64,000 bases of DNA. Source: Methylomicrobium sp. wino1 (GTDB taxonomy: Bacteria; Pseudomonadota; Gammaproteobacteria; Methylococcales; Methylomonadaceae). Numbering within the stretch: the stretch's first letter is position 1; the number at the start of each line of letters is the position of its first letter. This document shows, piece after piece, positions 17,323 through 24,698 of the stretch. Below the pieces are notes generated by a model, which saw nothing but the letters and a program-made list of their open reading frames with translations, searched no databases and was not told the origin of the DNA. The position numbers and the translations under genes are program-made. The stretch is from assembly GCF_003932755.1 (NCBI RefSeq), contig NZ_CP024202.1:248001-312000 (forward strand), read 5' to 3'.

Positions 17323-17520
17323 ATGACAACACAAAACACCGGCATATTTGCCGAACCCGTCAAAAACAAACTGAACGAACTGCTCGACGACGTATTGCTT
17401 CATGACGGATTCGGCGACATTCGGGTTGAGGTCAAAATCCTGAAGCGCAAGCAGAAAGAAGTCATCCTGCACTGCGGCAAGCAATACCGCTTTGTCGTGG
17501 ACAGCCCGGTACAAGGCTGA
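17323..17520 (+). CDS. 65-residue protein, unknown function
   Basis: MTTQNTGIFAEPVKNKLNELL and onward, ending CGKQYRFVVDSPVQG: no signal peptide or membrane segment, mixed alpha/beta composition, basic middle (KILKRKQKEV). The ATG is preceded by GAGGAAGG, a strong ribosome binding site. It sits in the pilus-like locus between REP copies. Family not recognised; probably expressed with the locus. Confidence 0.6.
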   Translation: MTTQNTGIFAEPVKNKLNELLDDVLLHDGFGDIRVEVKILKRKQKEVILHCGKQYRFVVDSPVQG

Positions 17521-17539
17521 GCGGAACAAGTACCGCTCT

Positions 17540-17897
17540 GGTTCCCACGGTCCTCCGTGGGAACCCATACCGAAGCCAAGTACAGACACGAAACTCATGC
17601 CGGCACCGGAAGCGCAGGTCTTCATTCCCACGCCGGAGCGTGGGAACGAGGTGAAGCTTCCCTGGTTCCCACGGTCCTCCGTGGGAACCCATACCGAAGC
17701 CAAGTACAGACACGAAACTCATGCCGGCACCGGAAGCGCCGATCTGCATTCCCACGCAGGAGCATGGGAACGAGGTGGAGACGCCCTGGTTCCCACGGTC
17801 CTCCGTGGGAACCCATACCGAAGCCGAGTAGCGGCACGAAACTGATGCCGGTACGGAAGCGCCGGTCTGCATTCCCACGCCGGAGCGTGGGAACGAG
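17540..17897 (+). repeat. Family A REP/BIME repeats, copies 4-6 in tandem
   Basis: Three complete units start at about 17540, 17664 and 17788, an exact 124 bp period, with variable ~12 bp linkers. All read in the direction of the surrounding genes. The rest of the gap to the next gene (17898-18028) shows nothing recognisable. Confidence 0.92.
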
Positions 17898-18028
17898 ATA
17901 ACAAACGAGTGCGAGCGAGTCGCATCGAATTTTTGCAAACCCGCGATGCGCGGGACGAAAACAAGACGCCAACAGACCGCGGGCGGCGGTTGCGGTATCA
18001 CGACACAATTGAAAGAGAGGCTTAATTG

Positions 18029-19069
18029 ATGAAAACACAAACCTTAACAAACCGCGCCGCCGGTCAAATCGGTTTTACCTTGTTGGAATTGCTGGTCGTC
18101 GTCACCTTGCTGGCGATTCTGGCCACCGGCGCACTGGTGGCCTACGACGGCGCCGACGAAAAAGCGCAATCCTCGCGCGCGGCCAACACCATCGGCGCGC
18201 TCGATCAAGGCGTGCGTGCCTACCGGGCCGTCACCGGCGCTTATCCGAATCAGTGGGATAACTTGGCGGATCCGGTGACGGGGAACTTACCTGCCGGAGG
18301 CGATGATTTTATTCCCGCCCGTTTGCAGGAGATTCTAGGTAGTCTTAACATCGCTACAGCTTTCGCCGATACAACTGTTAACCTTAGTCTAGAAGATTAT
18401 TTTGAAGACGGTTTTGGCATCGATGAAATTCAGCATGTTTTCGGTGGTGCGGACGGTCTTCATACTGTAGAACCCAATAGAGCTCACAATGAAGGCACCA
18501 ACCCGCCAGATGGGTCAGGCAACGGCGCCGTGGAAACCGAGTTTGGTGATTTCTTGGCAACAGGCAATTTAGCTAATGGTGATCCTGCGTTTATTTCTAT
18601 CTTAGCGTCAGATGCATTCGAAAGGGGCAGCACTACTACAAGGCTTAACTGTACAGTAGGTGGACAATCCATAACAGCTACCTGGGGTGCAGTCGATGAT
18701 GATGGCAACAGAACCCCGGGCATCGCCGATCCGTTGGTTCTCAACTCCATCAACGATGCCTTGAGCACCGAGCGTTGTAATCTGGTCTTGGCGGTCGGTT
18801 TCGGCGGCGACGCGGCGCAAAGCACCGTCGATTCATCGGCCGGCGTTGTTCAAGCGCCGACCTACACCAGCAAAAACGTCAACCCGGCTAATCAATATGC
18901 GCGTTACATCGGCCTGTTCTTGTTGGCGAAAGGAGATAAGGGTACTGCTGGAAGTGGTGTTCAAGACTTGGACGCTTCCAACTTCCTGGCGCGTCCACGC
19001 TTGTTGGGCTTCATCGACACCGAAGGCAACACGATCGACATGAACATCGCCGAAGCGACCCGCGACTAA
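18029..19069 (+). CDS. Large prepilin-like protein (type IV pilin N-terminus)
   Basis: 346 residues. A short basic leader ends in QIG, followed by FTLLELLVVVTLLAILATGAL, the class III signal: cleavage after Gly and Glu at +5. The next helix (DEKAQSSRAANTIGALDQGVRAYRAV) and TGAYPNQWDNL are typical of pseudopilins; the remaining ~270 residues form a large acidic globular domain ending GFIDTEGNTIDMNIAEATRD. The ATG at 18029 has AGAGAGG upstream; a TTG just before it is less likely. Codon use is GC-rich at both ends and AT-rich in the middle (about 18300-18760). No prepilin peptidase is in the window. Confidence 0.85.
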   Translation: MKTQTLTNRAAGQIGFTLLELLVVVTLLAILATGALVAYDGADEKAQSSRAANTIGALDQGVRAYRAVTGAYPNQWDNLADPVTGNLPAGGDDFIPARLQEILGSLNIATAFADTTVNLSLEDYFEDGFGIDEIQHVFGGADGLHTVEPNRAHNEGTNPPDGSGNGAVETEFGDFLATGNLANGDPAFISILASDAFERGSTTTRLNCTVGGQSITATWGAVDDDGNRTPGIADPLVLNSINDALSTERCNLVLAVGFGGDAAQSTVDSSAGVVQAPTYTSKNVNPANQYARYIGLFLLAKGDKGTAGSGVQDLDASNFLARPRLLGFIDTEGNTIDMNIAEATRD

Positions 19070-19086
19070 GGCGTAGCACCCCTCTG

Positions 19087-19195
19087 GTTCCCACGGTCCT
19101 CCGTGGGAACCCATACCGAGGCTAAATACCGATAAGAGGCTTATGTCGCCATGGAAGCGCCAGTATGCATCCCCACGCGGGAGCGTGGGAACGAG
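19087..19195 (+). repeat. Family A REP/BIME repeat, copy 7
   Basis: Complete unit, 17 bp after the pilin stop and 24 bp before the next gene's ATG. Middle region diverged like copy 3. Confidence 0.9.
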
Positions 19196-19218
19196 TAACC
19201 CAAGATCATCGAATAACC

Positions 19219-21132
19219 ATGCCCGACCACTGTAACCGATACCCGATATTGACCGCCTTCGCCCTGCTGCTGGCGACGGCATGGCTGTATCTGCCCGGTT
19301 TGTCGGGGCCGCTGCTGTTCGACGATCAACCGAATATTTTTAATAACCCCGCGTTTTCCGACCTGCACGGCTTCGATAGCCAAGCCATTATCGCCGCGAC
19401 CTGGTCGGGCGACGCGGGGCCCTTGAAGCGTCCGGTCAGCATGTTGAGCTTCGCGCTAAATTATGCCGCCACCGGCGCCGATCCGTATTATTTCAAACTC
19501 ACCAATCTCATTTTGCATCTATTGACCGGCCTCAGCCTGGGTTATTTAACCTGGCGTATATTGGCCGTTTATCAACAACATCAAGCTGCCGAGCTGTCAC
19601 CGACGCGCCGGGAGTGGCTGAGCGTTTTGGTCATGGCGGTCTGGCTGTGGCATCCGCTGAACCTGAGCCCGGTGCTGCATGTCGTGCAACGCATGACGCA
19701 GTTGGCGGCGTTGTTTACCGTGGCCGGCCTGCTGGCCTATTTGACCGGACGCACGCGCTTATTAACCGATGGCAGCTCGCCGAGCGGCTGGCTATGGTTG
19801 GCTCTGGGGCTGATCGGCGGCACCGCGCTGGCGGCGTTGAGCAAGGAAAACGGCGTCTTGTTGCCGTTGCTGGCGCTGCTGCTGGAAGCGTTGTTGTTTG
19901 ATTTTGCCTGCCGCACGCCACGCGCCCGGCGCTGGCTAATCGGCATGTGCGCGGCGCTGCTGTTGCTGTCGGTCGTGGCCGCGTTGGCGTATCTAGGCGC
20001 ATTCAAGCCCGGCAGTTTGAGCGCGGCGTTCGCCAATCGCCCGTTCAGTCTGGAAGAGCGCATACTGACTCAAGGCCGGGTGTTGTGGTTTTATGTACGA
20101 CTGTTGCTGTGGCCGGATATTCGCCAAATGGGCTTGTTTCACGACGATTTCATGCTGTCCACCGGTTTAACCGCGCCGCTGACTACCTTGTTGGCTTGGC
20201 TGGGCTGGTGGCTGATGCTGTTGTTGGCCTTCATCGCTCGGCGAAAAGCGCCGCTGTTCAGCTTAGGGATCGGTTTTTTTCTGATCAGTCACGTCATGGA
20301 ATCGAGCATCGTGGCGCTGGACATGATTTACGAACACCGCAATTATTTACCCGCTTACGGCCTGCTGCTGACGCTGGCTTATTACCTGACGCATCCGCGT
20401 TTATGGCGCTGGCCGCGCTCGCCCATGTCGCCGCGTATCGGCGCCTCGGCGCTTGCTGTGGTGTTGCTGGGCGTCTGCGGTTACGCCACCGCCGCGCGCG
20501 CCGCCGTCTGGTCGAGTAGCTTGAGTTTGCTGCAAACCAGCTGGGAGAACCATCCGCGCTGCGAACGCACCGCAGGGATGTTCGGCGAAGCGTTGTTGGC
20601 GGCGCTGGAGCAGCGCCGGGCGCAAGGCGAGGACACGCCGGACATGCGCGAGTTACAAAGCTTTTTACGCGGCTTGTTCGCCGGCTTGCAAGCCGTCGAT
20701 GATTATTATTTGGTCGGGCCGATGCTGTCCTTGCGCTTGGATGAACTGGAAGGCAAAGCGGCGGATCCAGTCGTATTGAGCGCCTTGACCGAACGTTTGC
20801 GGCAGCCGCCCTTGTCGATCAACGCGGTCGGTTTGTTGTACGGCCAAACCTCCAAGCGCTTGCGCGAACAACAAGGCTTGTCGGTCGCGACGTTGTTGCC
20901 GCTGTATGCCTCGATGCTGGAAAATCCGAGATTACGCGGCGACCGCAAGGCGCGGGTATTGGGCGAATACGCCCGTCTGCTGGCGTATCGCGGTGAACCG
21001 AGCCAGGCGTTGGCGTATGCCGCGCAAGCAATGAAACTCAATCCCGATGAGCCGAGTTTGCGTAAATTGTGGGCCAGGTTACTGTTGAAAACCGGTCGAA
21101 TGCAAGCCGTGCGCTTGCACGGGGGGCTGTGA
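19219..21132 (+). CDS. TMTC-like GT-C membrane glycosyltransferase with C-terminal TPRs
   Basis: 637 residues, with about ten hydrophobic segments over the first 450. Just after the first segment comes LPGLSGPLLFDDQPNI, resembling the acidic motif that GT-C fold mannosyltransferases of the TMTC/PMT type carry in their first periplasmic loop. A conserved-looking YEHRNYLPAYG follows a late membrane helix. The C-terminal part has TPR-like repeats (LLAYRGEPSQALAYAAQAMKLNPDEPSL). GT-C enzymes move sugars from lipid carriers to proteins outside the membrane; between pilin genes, pilin O-glycosylation is a reasonable inference. ATG at 19219 chosen because the longer ORF runs into the REP repeat. Overlaps the next ORF's ATG at 21132. 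Confidence 0.75.
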   Translation: MPDHCNRYPILTAFALLLATAWLYLPGLSGPLLFDDQPNIFNNPAFSDLHGFDSQAIIAATWSGDAGPLKRPVSMLSFALNYAATGADPYYFKLTNLILHLLTGLSLGYLTWRILAVYQQHQAAELSPTRREWLSVLVMAVWLWHPLNLSPVLHVVQRMTQLAALFTVAGLLAYLTGRTRLLTDGSSPSGWLWLALGLIGGTALAALSKENGVLLPLLALLLEALLFDFACRTPRARRWLIGMCAALLLLSVVAALAYLGAFKPGSLSAAFANRPFSLEERILTQGRVLWFYVRLLLWPDIRQMGLFHDDFMLSTGLTAPLTTLLAWLGWWLMLLLAFIARRKAPLFSLGIGFFLISHVMESSIVALDMIYEHRNYLPAYGLLLTLAYYLTHPRLWRWPRSPMSPRIGASALAVVLLGVCGYATAARAAVWSSSLSLLQTSWENHPRCERTAGMFGEALLAALEQRRAQGEDTPDMRELQSFLRGLFAGLQAVDDYYLVGPMLSLRLDELEGKAADPVVLSALTERLRQPPLSINAVGLLYGQTSKRLREQQGLSVATLLPLYASMLENPRLRGDRKARVLGEYARLLAYRGEPSQALAYAAQAMKLNPDEPSLRKLWARLLLKTGRMQAVRLHGGL

Positions 21133-22043
21133 TGCGGCGGAGGGCTTATACCCTGGTTCCCACGCTCCGCGTGGGAACCCATACCGAAGCCGAGTGCAGG
21201 AATTGGGCTTGTACTGGTATGGAAGCACCGATCTGCATTCCCACGCAGGAGCGTGGGAACGAGAGAGGCTCGCGTAACGCGGGCTTTACCTTGCTTGAGC
21301 TGCTGGCCGTCATCACGTTGCTGGGAGTGTTGGCCGGCGGCGCGTTACTCGCCTATGAAGGCGTGCAAGAGGACGGCGAAGAAACTCTCGCCCGCTTTGA
21401 ACTGGCCGAAATTAGAAAGGCTTTGTTGCAGTTTCGGCGTGACACGCGCGAACTGCCGTGCCGGGTGTATCGGGCGGGAGATTACCGGCTGGATGTCGAT
21501 GAGATACTATTGAACTTTAAAGACGCTGACGGCAATGAGCTGTTAGCGTCCAGCACTGCGGAAAAAGAGCATCGATGGTGCCGCAACGGTTTTTTTACCG
21601 ATGAGGCCATTGTGCAACAAGATAGCGGTTTGAGTATGCTGCACCGGTTTCCATACGACGAAACTGATAGTGCGCACACCGAAAAACTTTGGAACCCGGA
21701 TACCTGGCGCGGCTGGCACGGACCTTATATTAACGAGCAAGGCTTAACCGATCCTTGGGGGCAGCGTTATATTTTGCTCGAACCCGAATTGGCTTATCCG
21801 GCTTATTATCGTTGCCGGAAGAGCGGCGCGAATTATGCCATCATCGATGGCGAATATGATTGCCTAGGCCCCGATGACGCGGATTTCGATACCGGTATTT
21901 ATACCCTGCCCGCCAATGTGGCGCGGCTGGTAAGTTTGGGGCCGAATGGCCGGCTGGATTCCGATGTGAATTATGCCAATGTCGATGAGGCCGATTGGTG
22001 TAAACCTAACGAGGATGATTTGGTATTGTGTCTGTTTCGGTGA
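21132..22043 (+). CDS. GspG-like prepilin with leader encoded by a REP repeat
   Basis: Class III pilin signal NAG|FTLLELLAVITLLGVLAGGALLAYEGV (Glu+5 present), helical stalk (LARFELAEIRKALLQFRRD), and a C-terminal region with GWHGPYI and LTDPWGQRYILLEPE, like the DPWG motif of GspG major pseudopilins. The start is unusual: the ATG at 21132 overlaps the previous stop (TGATG) but puts ~47 residues, mostly REP repeat read in frame, before the cleavage site; the only other in-frame ATG, at 21219, lies inside the repeat and gives an 18-residue leader after it. No ATG, GTG or TTG lies between repeat and pilin motif. Confidence 0.8.
   Translation: MRRRAYTLVPTLRVGTHTEAECRNWACTGMEAPICIPTQERGNERGSRNAGFTLLELLAVITLLGVLAGGALLAYEGVQEDGEETLARFELAEIRKALLQFRRDTRELPCRVYRAGDYRLDVDEILLNFKDADGNELLASSTAEKEHRWCRNGFFTDEAIVQQDSGLSMLHRFPYDETDSAHTEKLWNPDTWRGWHGPYINEQGLTDPWGQRYILLEPELAYPAYYRCRKSGANYAIIDGEYDCLGPDDADFDTGIYTLPANVARLVSLGPNGRLDSDVNYANVDEADWCKPNEDDLVLCLFR
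21154..21263 (+). repeat. Family A REP/BIME repeat, copy 8, inside a reading frame
   Basis: Complete unit (first hairpin variant GTTCCCACGCTCCGCGTGGGAAC; second loop AGGA) that stays open in the frame of the downstream prepilin and encodes part of its leader. Same orientation as all other copies in the locus. Confidence 0.9.
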
Positions 22044-22061
22044 GAGAGCGGAAGGCACTCT

Positions 22062-22172
22062 GGTTCCCACGGTCCTCCGTGGGAACCCGTACCGAGGCCG
22101 AGCACAGTCACGAAACTCATGCCGGTACGGAAGCGCCGGTATGCATTCCCACGCGGGAGCGTGGGAATGAGG
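22062..22172 (+). repeat. Family A REP/BIME repeat, copy 9
   Basis: Complete unit between the second prepilin and the RAYT gene. Its 3' end reads GGGAATGAGG instead of the usual GGGAACGAGG, the same variant seen in copy 13. Confidence 0.9.
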
Positions 22173-22254
22173 CGGTGCAACCGTTCCTCTGAGGGAATCC
22201 ATCTGGCGGCCGAATGCGAGTTTAGCGCTGATAAGAGTATCGAGGAGATAAAAC

Positions 22255-22785
22255 ATGGGCAGAAGTCGTTATAAGATTGTCGATCCGAAATTACCGCATT
22301 TCGTGACCTGCACGGTCTTGCACTGGATTCCGGTGTTTACTCGACCCGCAACCGTCGATATTGTGTTGGAGTCTTTGCGGTTTCTGATGCAAGACGGCTT
22401 GAAGGTTTATGCGTTCGTGATCTTGGAAAATCATCTGCACTTGGTCGTGAAGAGCGAAGATATGGAGCGAGATATCTCACGCTTCAAATCGTATACGGCA
22501 AAGCACTTGATCCGGTATCTGTCCGAAAACAATGTGACGCAAATTCTGGAGCAATTGGCTTTTTATAAAAAGGCGCATAAAGGGGATAGAGCGTATCAAT
22601 TTTGGCAGGAAGGCTGCCATCCTGAGTGGATTCAAAATGATCAGATGATGCGGCAAAAGGTAGAGTACATTCATAATAATCCGGTGCAGCGCGGGTATAT
22701 CGATCTGCCGGAGCACTGGCGCTATTCGAGTGCGCGGAATTATGCAGGGCAAGCGGGACTGATCGAGGTTTGCAAGGCATGGTGA
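22255..22785 (+). CDS. REP-associated tyrosine transposase (RAYT, Y1/IS200-like)
   Basis: 176 residues of the Y1 HUH single-strand transposase family. The HUH-type motif is ENHLHLVV (about residues 59-66) and the candidate catalytic Tyr is in FKSYTAKHL; FWQEGCHPEWI and VEYIHNNPVQRGYI are typical of RAYT proteins. RAYTs in other bacteria bind and cleave the REP palindromes near them. Here the gene is flanked at both ends by family A repeats (copy 9 upstream, copy 10 nine bases after the stop), which makes it the likely spreader of that family. AGGAG lies about 10 bp before the ATG. It interrupts the pilus-like locus. Confidence 0.88.
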   Translation: MGRSRYKIVDPKLPHFVTCTVLHWIPVFTRPATVDIVLESLRFLMQDGLKVYAFVILENHLHLVVKSEDMERDISRFKSYTAKHLIRYLSENNVTQILEQLAFYKKAHKGDRAYQFWQEGCHPEWIQNDQMMRQKVEYIHNNPVQRGYIDLPEHWRYSSARNYAGQAGLIEVCKAW

Positions 22786-22794
22786 CGACACTCT

Positions 22795-23029
22795 GGTTCC
22801 CACGGTCCTCCGTGGAAACCCATACCATGGGCCGGGTACAATCACGAAACTCATGCCGGTACAGAAGCTCCGGTATGCATTCCCACGCAGGAGCGTGGGA
22901 ACGAGGTGGCGCCCCCTGGTTCCCACGGTCCTCCGTGGGAGCCCATACCATGGGCCGGGTACAAGCACGAAACTCATGCCGGTATGGAAGCGCCGGTATG
23001 CATTCCCACGCAGGAGCGTGGGAACGAGG
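22795..23029 (+). repeat. Family A REP/BIME repeats, copies 10-11
   Basis: Two complete units 123 bp apart directly after the RAYT stop; middle variant CCATACCATGGGCCGGGTAC shared by both. Second hairpin loops read AGGA. Confidence 0.92.
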
Positions 23030-23034
23030 TGGGG

Positions 23035-23133
23035 CAGCGCAGATATGTCGATCTGCCGGAGCACTGGCGCTATTTGAGTGCGCGGAATTATGCAGGGCAA
23101 GAGGGATTGATCGAGGTTTGCAAGGCATGGTGA
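23035..23133 (+). pseudogene. Duplicated 3' end of the RAYT gene
   Basis: Near-identical to the last ~95 bp of the RAYT gene, coding IDLPEHWRY-like VDLPEHWRYLSARNYAG and ending EVCKAW-stop in the same frame. It lies 348 bp downstream of the original, the same distance that separates copy 10 from copy 12 and copy 11 from copy 13, so the whole unit (RAYT tail plus two repeats) was duplicated in tandem. Confidence 0.9.
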
Positions 23134-23142
23134 GGACACTCC

Positions 23143-23376
23143 GGTTCCCACGGTCCTCCGTAGGAACCCATACCATGGGTCGGGTACAAGCACGAAACTC
23201 ATGCCGGTGTGGAAGCGCCGGTATGCATTCCCACGCAGGAGCGTGGGAACGAGGTGGGGTCCCCTGGTTCCCACGGTCCTCCGTGGGAACCCATACTGAG
23301 GCCCAGTACAGGCACAAAACTCATGCCGGTACTTAAGCACCGATATGCATTCCCACGCGGGAGCGTGGGAATGAGG
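23143..23376 (+). repeat. Family A REP/BIME repeats, copies 12-13
   Basis: Two complete units 123 bp apart, the second half of the tandem duplication. Copy 13 ends GGGAATGAGG; that ATG (23371) is the best start of the next gene, with GGGAG in the second hairpin loop seven bases upstream. Confidence 0.92.
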
Positions 23377-24351
23377 AGGCATCCGGCAGCCGGCTTCACG
23401 CTGCTGGAAATGGTGTTGGTATTGTTCCTGATGGCGCTAGTGGCCTCGGCGGGTTTGATGTTGACCGAGGGCGTGGAAGACCAGGCCAAATACGACGAAA
23501 CCAAGCGCCGTATGGAAATGATCCGCAAGGCCATCGTCGGCGATCCGACCCGTACCGTAAATGGAAGTCCCGAGATCAGCGGTTTTGTCGCGGACATGGG
23601 GCGGTTGCCGGGGTGCTTGGCGGAGTTGTTGGAGTTGGGTGCTGAAAAAATACCTGAAACTGACCCTAAGACTTATGAATCTCCTTGCGATGACTCAGTT
23701 ACCCTTACCGAGTGGCATGTGGACAATGATACCGGTATCGGCTCAGACTGGCGCGGGCCTTATATTGCGGTTTTGCCGGAACGAAGCGGGAATCTGCGCT
23801 TTAGGGACGGTTATGGTAATTCGGATGCGAATGATACGCTGAATTCGGGATGGGCTTTTCTGGTTACGAGTAACGAAATCAGTTTGACCAGTGCTGGATT
23901 TGATGCCGTCAGTACTGACGATGATGTAAGAGCGGATAAGTTAGTGGTCGAATCGGACTGGCAAGTCACGGATATCAATGTCACGTTCAAAAACAAAAGC
24001 GTCGGTGATCTGCCCGGCAATGATGAAGAATTGGTATTACGAGTTTATTTGGGCGATTCAACAAACTACGTTGATGGCGGAGATGGAACAAATGATTATT
24101 TTACGCTGTTCGGTGACGCGGTTGCCGCCAATAGCTCAATCAGCCATTTTAGTACGGACGCTACTATCCCGTTGGGTAGACGTGGCTATGCCATTGTTTG
24201 CCATGACTCTTCAGAACCGGATTCTGACAATTTTGTCTTGTTTGACGGTGATTGCGATTCAGGGAATGGTGTACCTGGCAATAACGATATTCGTAAGTTC
24301 ATTGCGGTTCCACGGCAAAATATTAACCTTGAATGGATCATCGGTGAGTAG
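23371..24351 (+). CDS. Large prepilin-like protein, start codon in a REP repeat
   Basis: 326 residues from the ATG at 23371: leader MRRHPAAG, then FTLLEMVLVLFLMALVASAGLML with Glu+5, a stalk helix (QAKYDETKRRMEMIRKAIV), and a large globular domain containing DWRGPYI and many Asp/Asn residues. The start codon is the last part of REP copy 13, where the usual AACGAGG is AATGAGG; the hairpin loop GGGAG serves as ribosome binding site. A longer frame from 23209 would only translate repeat. Together with the other two it makes three pilin-like subunits in the locus. Confidence 0.83.
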   Translation: MRRHPAAGFTLLEMVLVLFLMALVASAGLMLTEGVEDQAKYDETKRRMEMIRKAIVGDPTRTVNGSPEISGFVADMGRLPGCLAELLELGAEKIPETDPKTYESPCDDSVTLTEWHVDNDTGIGSDWRGPYIAVLPERSGNLRFRDGYGNSDANDTLNSGWAFLVTSNEISLTSAGFDAVSTDDDVRADKLVVESDWQVTDINVTFKNKSVGDLPGNDEELVLRVYLGDSTNYVDGGDGTNDYFTLFGDAVAANSSISHFSTDATIPLGRRGYAIVCHDSSEPDSDNFVLFDGDCDSGNGVPGNNDIRKFIAVPRQNINLEWIIGE

Positions 24352-24360
24352 ACTATTTCT

Positions 24361-24473
24361 AACTCCCATGATTCTCTGTGGGATTCCATACGGAGTCCGA
24401 GTGCGAGTATGGGGCTAATGACGGTGCGGTTACGCGCCGGTCTGCATTCCCACGGAGGACCGTGGGAACGAGG
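24361..24473 (+). repeat. Family A repeat, copy 14 (diverged), and adjacent palindrome
   Basis: Degenerate unit (CCATGATTCTCTGTGGGATTCC ... CCCACGGAGGACCGTGGGAACGAGG) in the usual orientation. The gap to the next gene also holds the palindrome CCCTCACCTAACG / its complement at 24565-24588. No gene recognised in 24352-24698. Confidence 0.8.
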
Positions 24474-24698
24474 AGTTTCTGCCAACCGATGAGGACATGT
24501 ATATTGATGTTCTTCAGGGTGTGCCGGAGGTTGGAATTTCTTGTGGGAGCGATCCCCTGATCGTCCCTCACCTAACGCTAGGTGAGGGAAAGTCGGAGTA
24601 GATGAGGCAACAATCGCTGGTATCGAGGTCACATGCCCTGGTTCCAGGAGCCACTGCACCCTAAAGCGCATAAATGGAAATCCATAAGAGTTTAGCTA

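Noticed and set aside
17540-17897. Regularly spaced repeats suggesting a CRISPR array
   Set aside because: The repeated unit is ~110 bp with two hairpins and only ~12 bp linkers, unlike 24-40 bp repeats with unique 30-40 bp spacers; no cas genes.
17101-18050. Several overlapping ORFs of 110-200 codons on both strands
   Set aside because: All are read-through of REP copies 3-6, which happen to be open in several frames.
22477-23382. Long reverse-strand ORFs of about 280-300 codons around 22.5-23.4 kb
   Set aside because: They are translations of tandem REP units and of the RAYT gene's opposite strand; the protein text is a repeated HSHAPAWEC pattern with no ribosome binding site.
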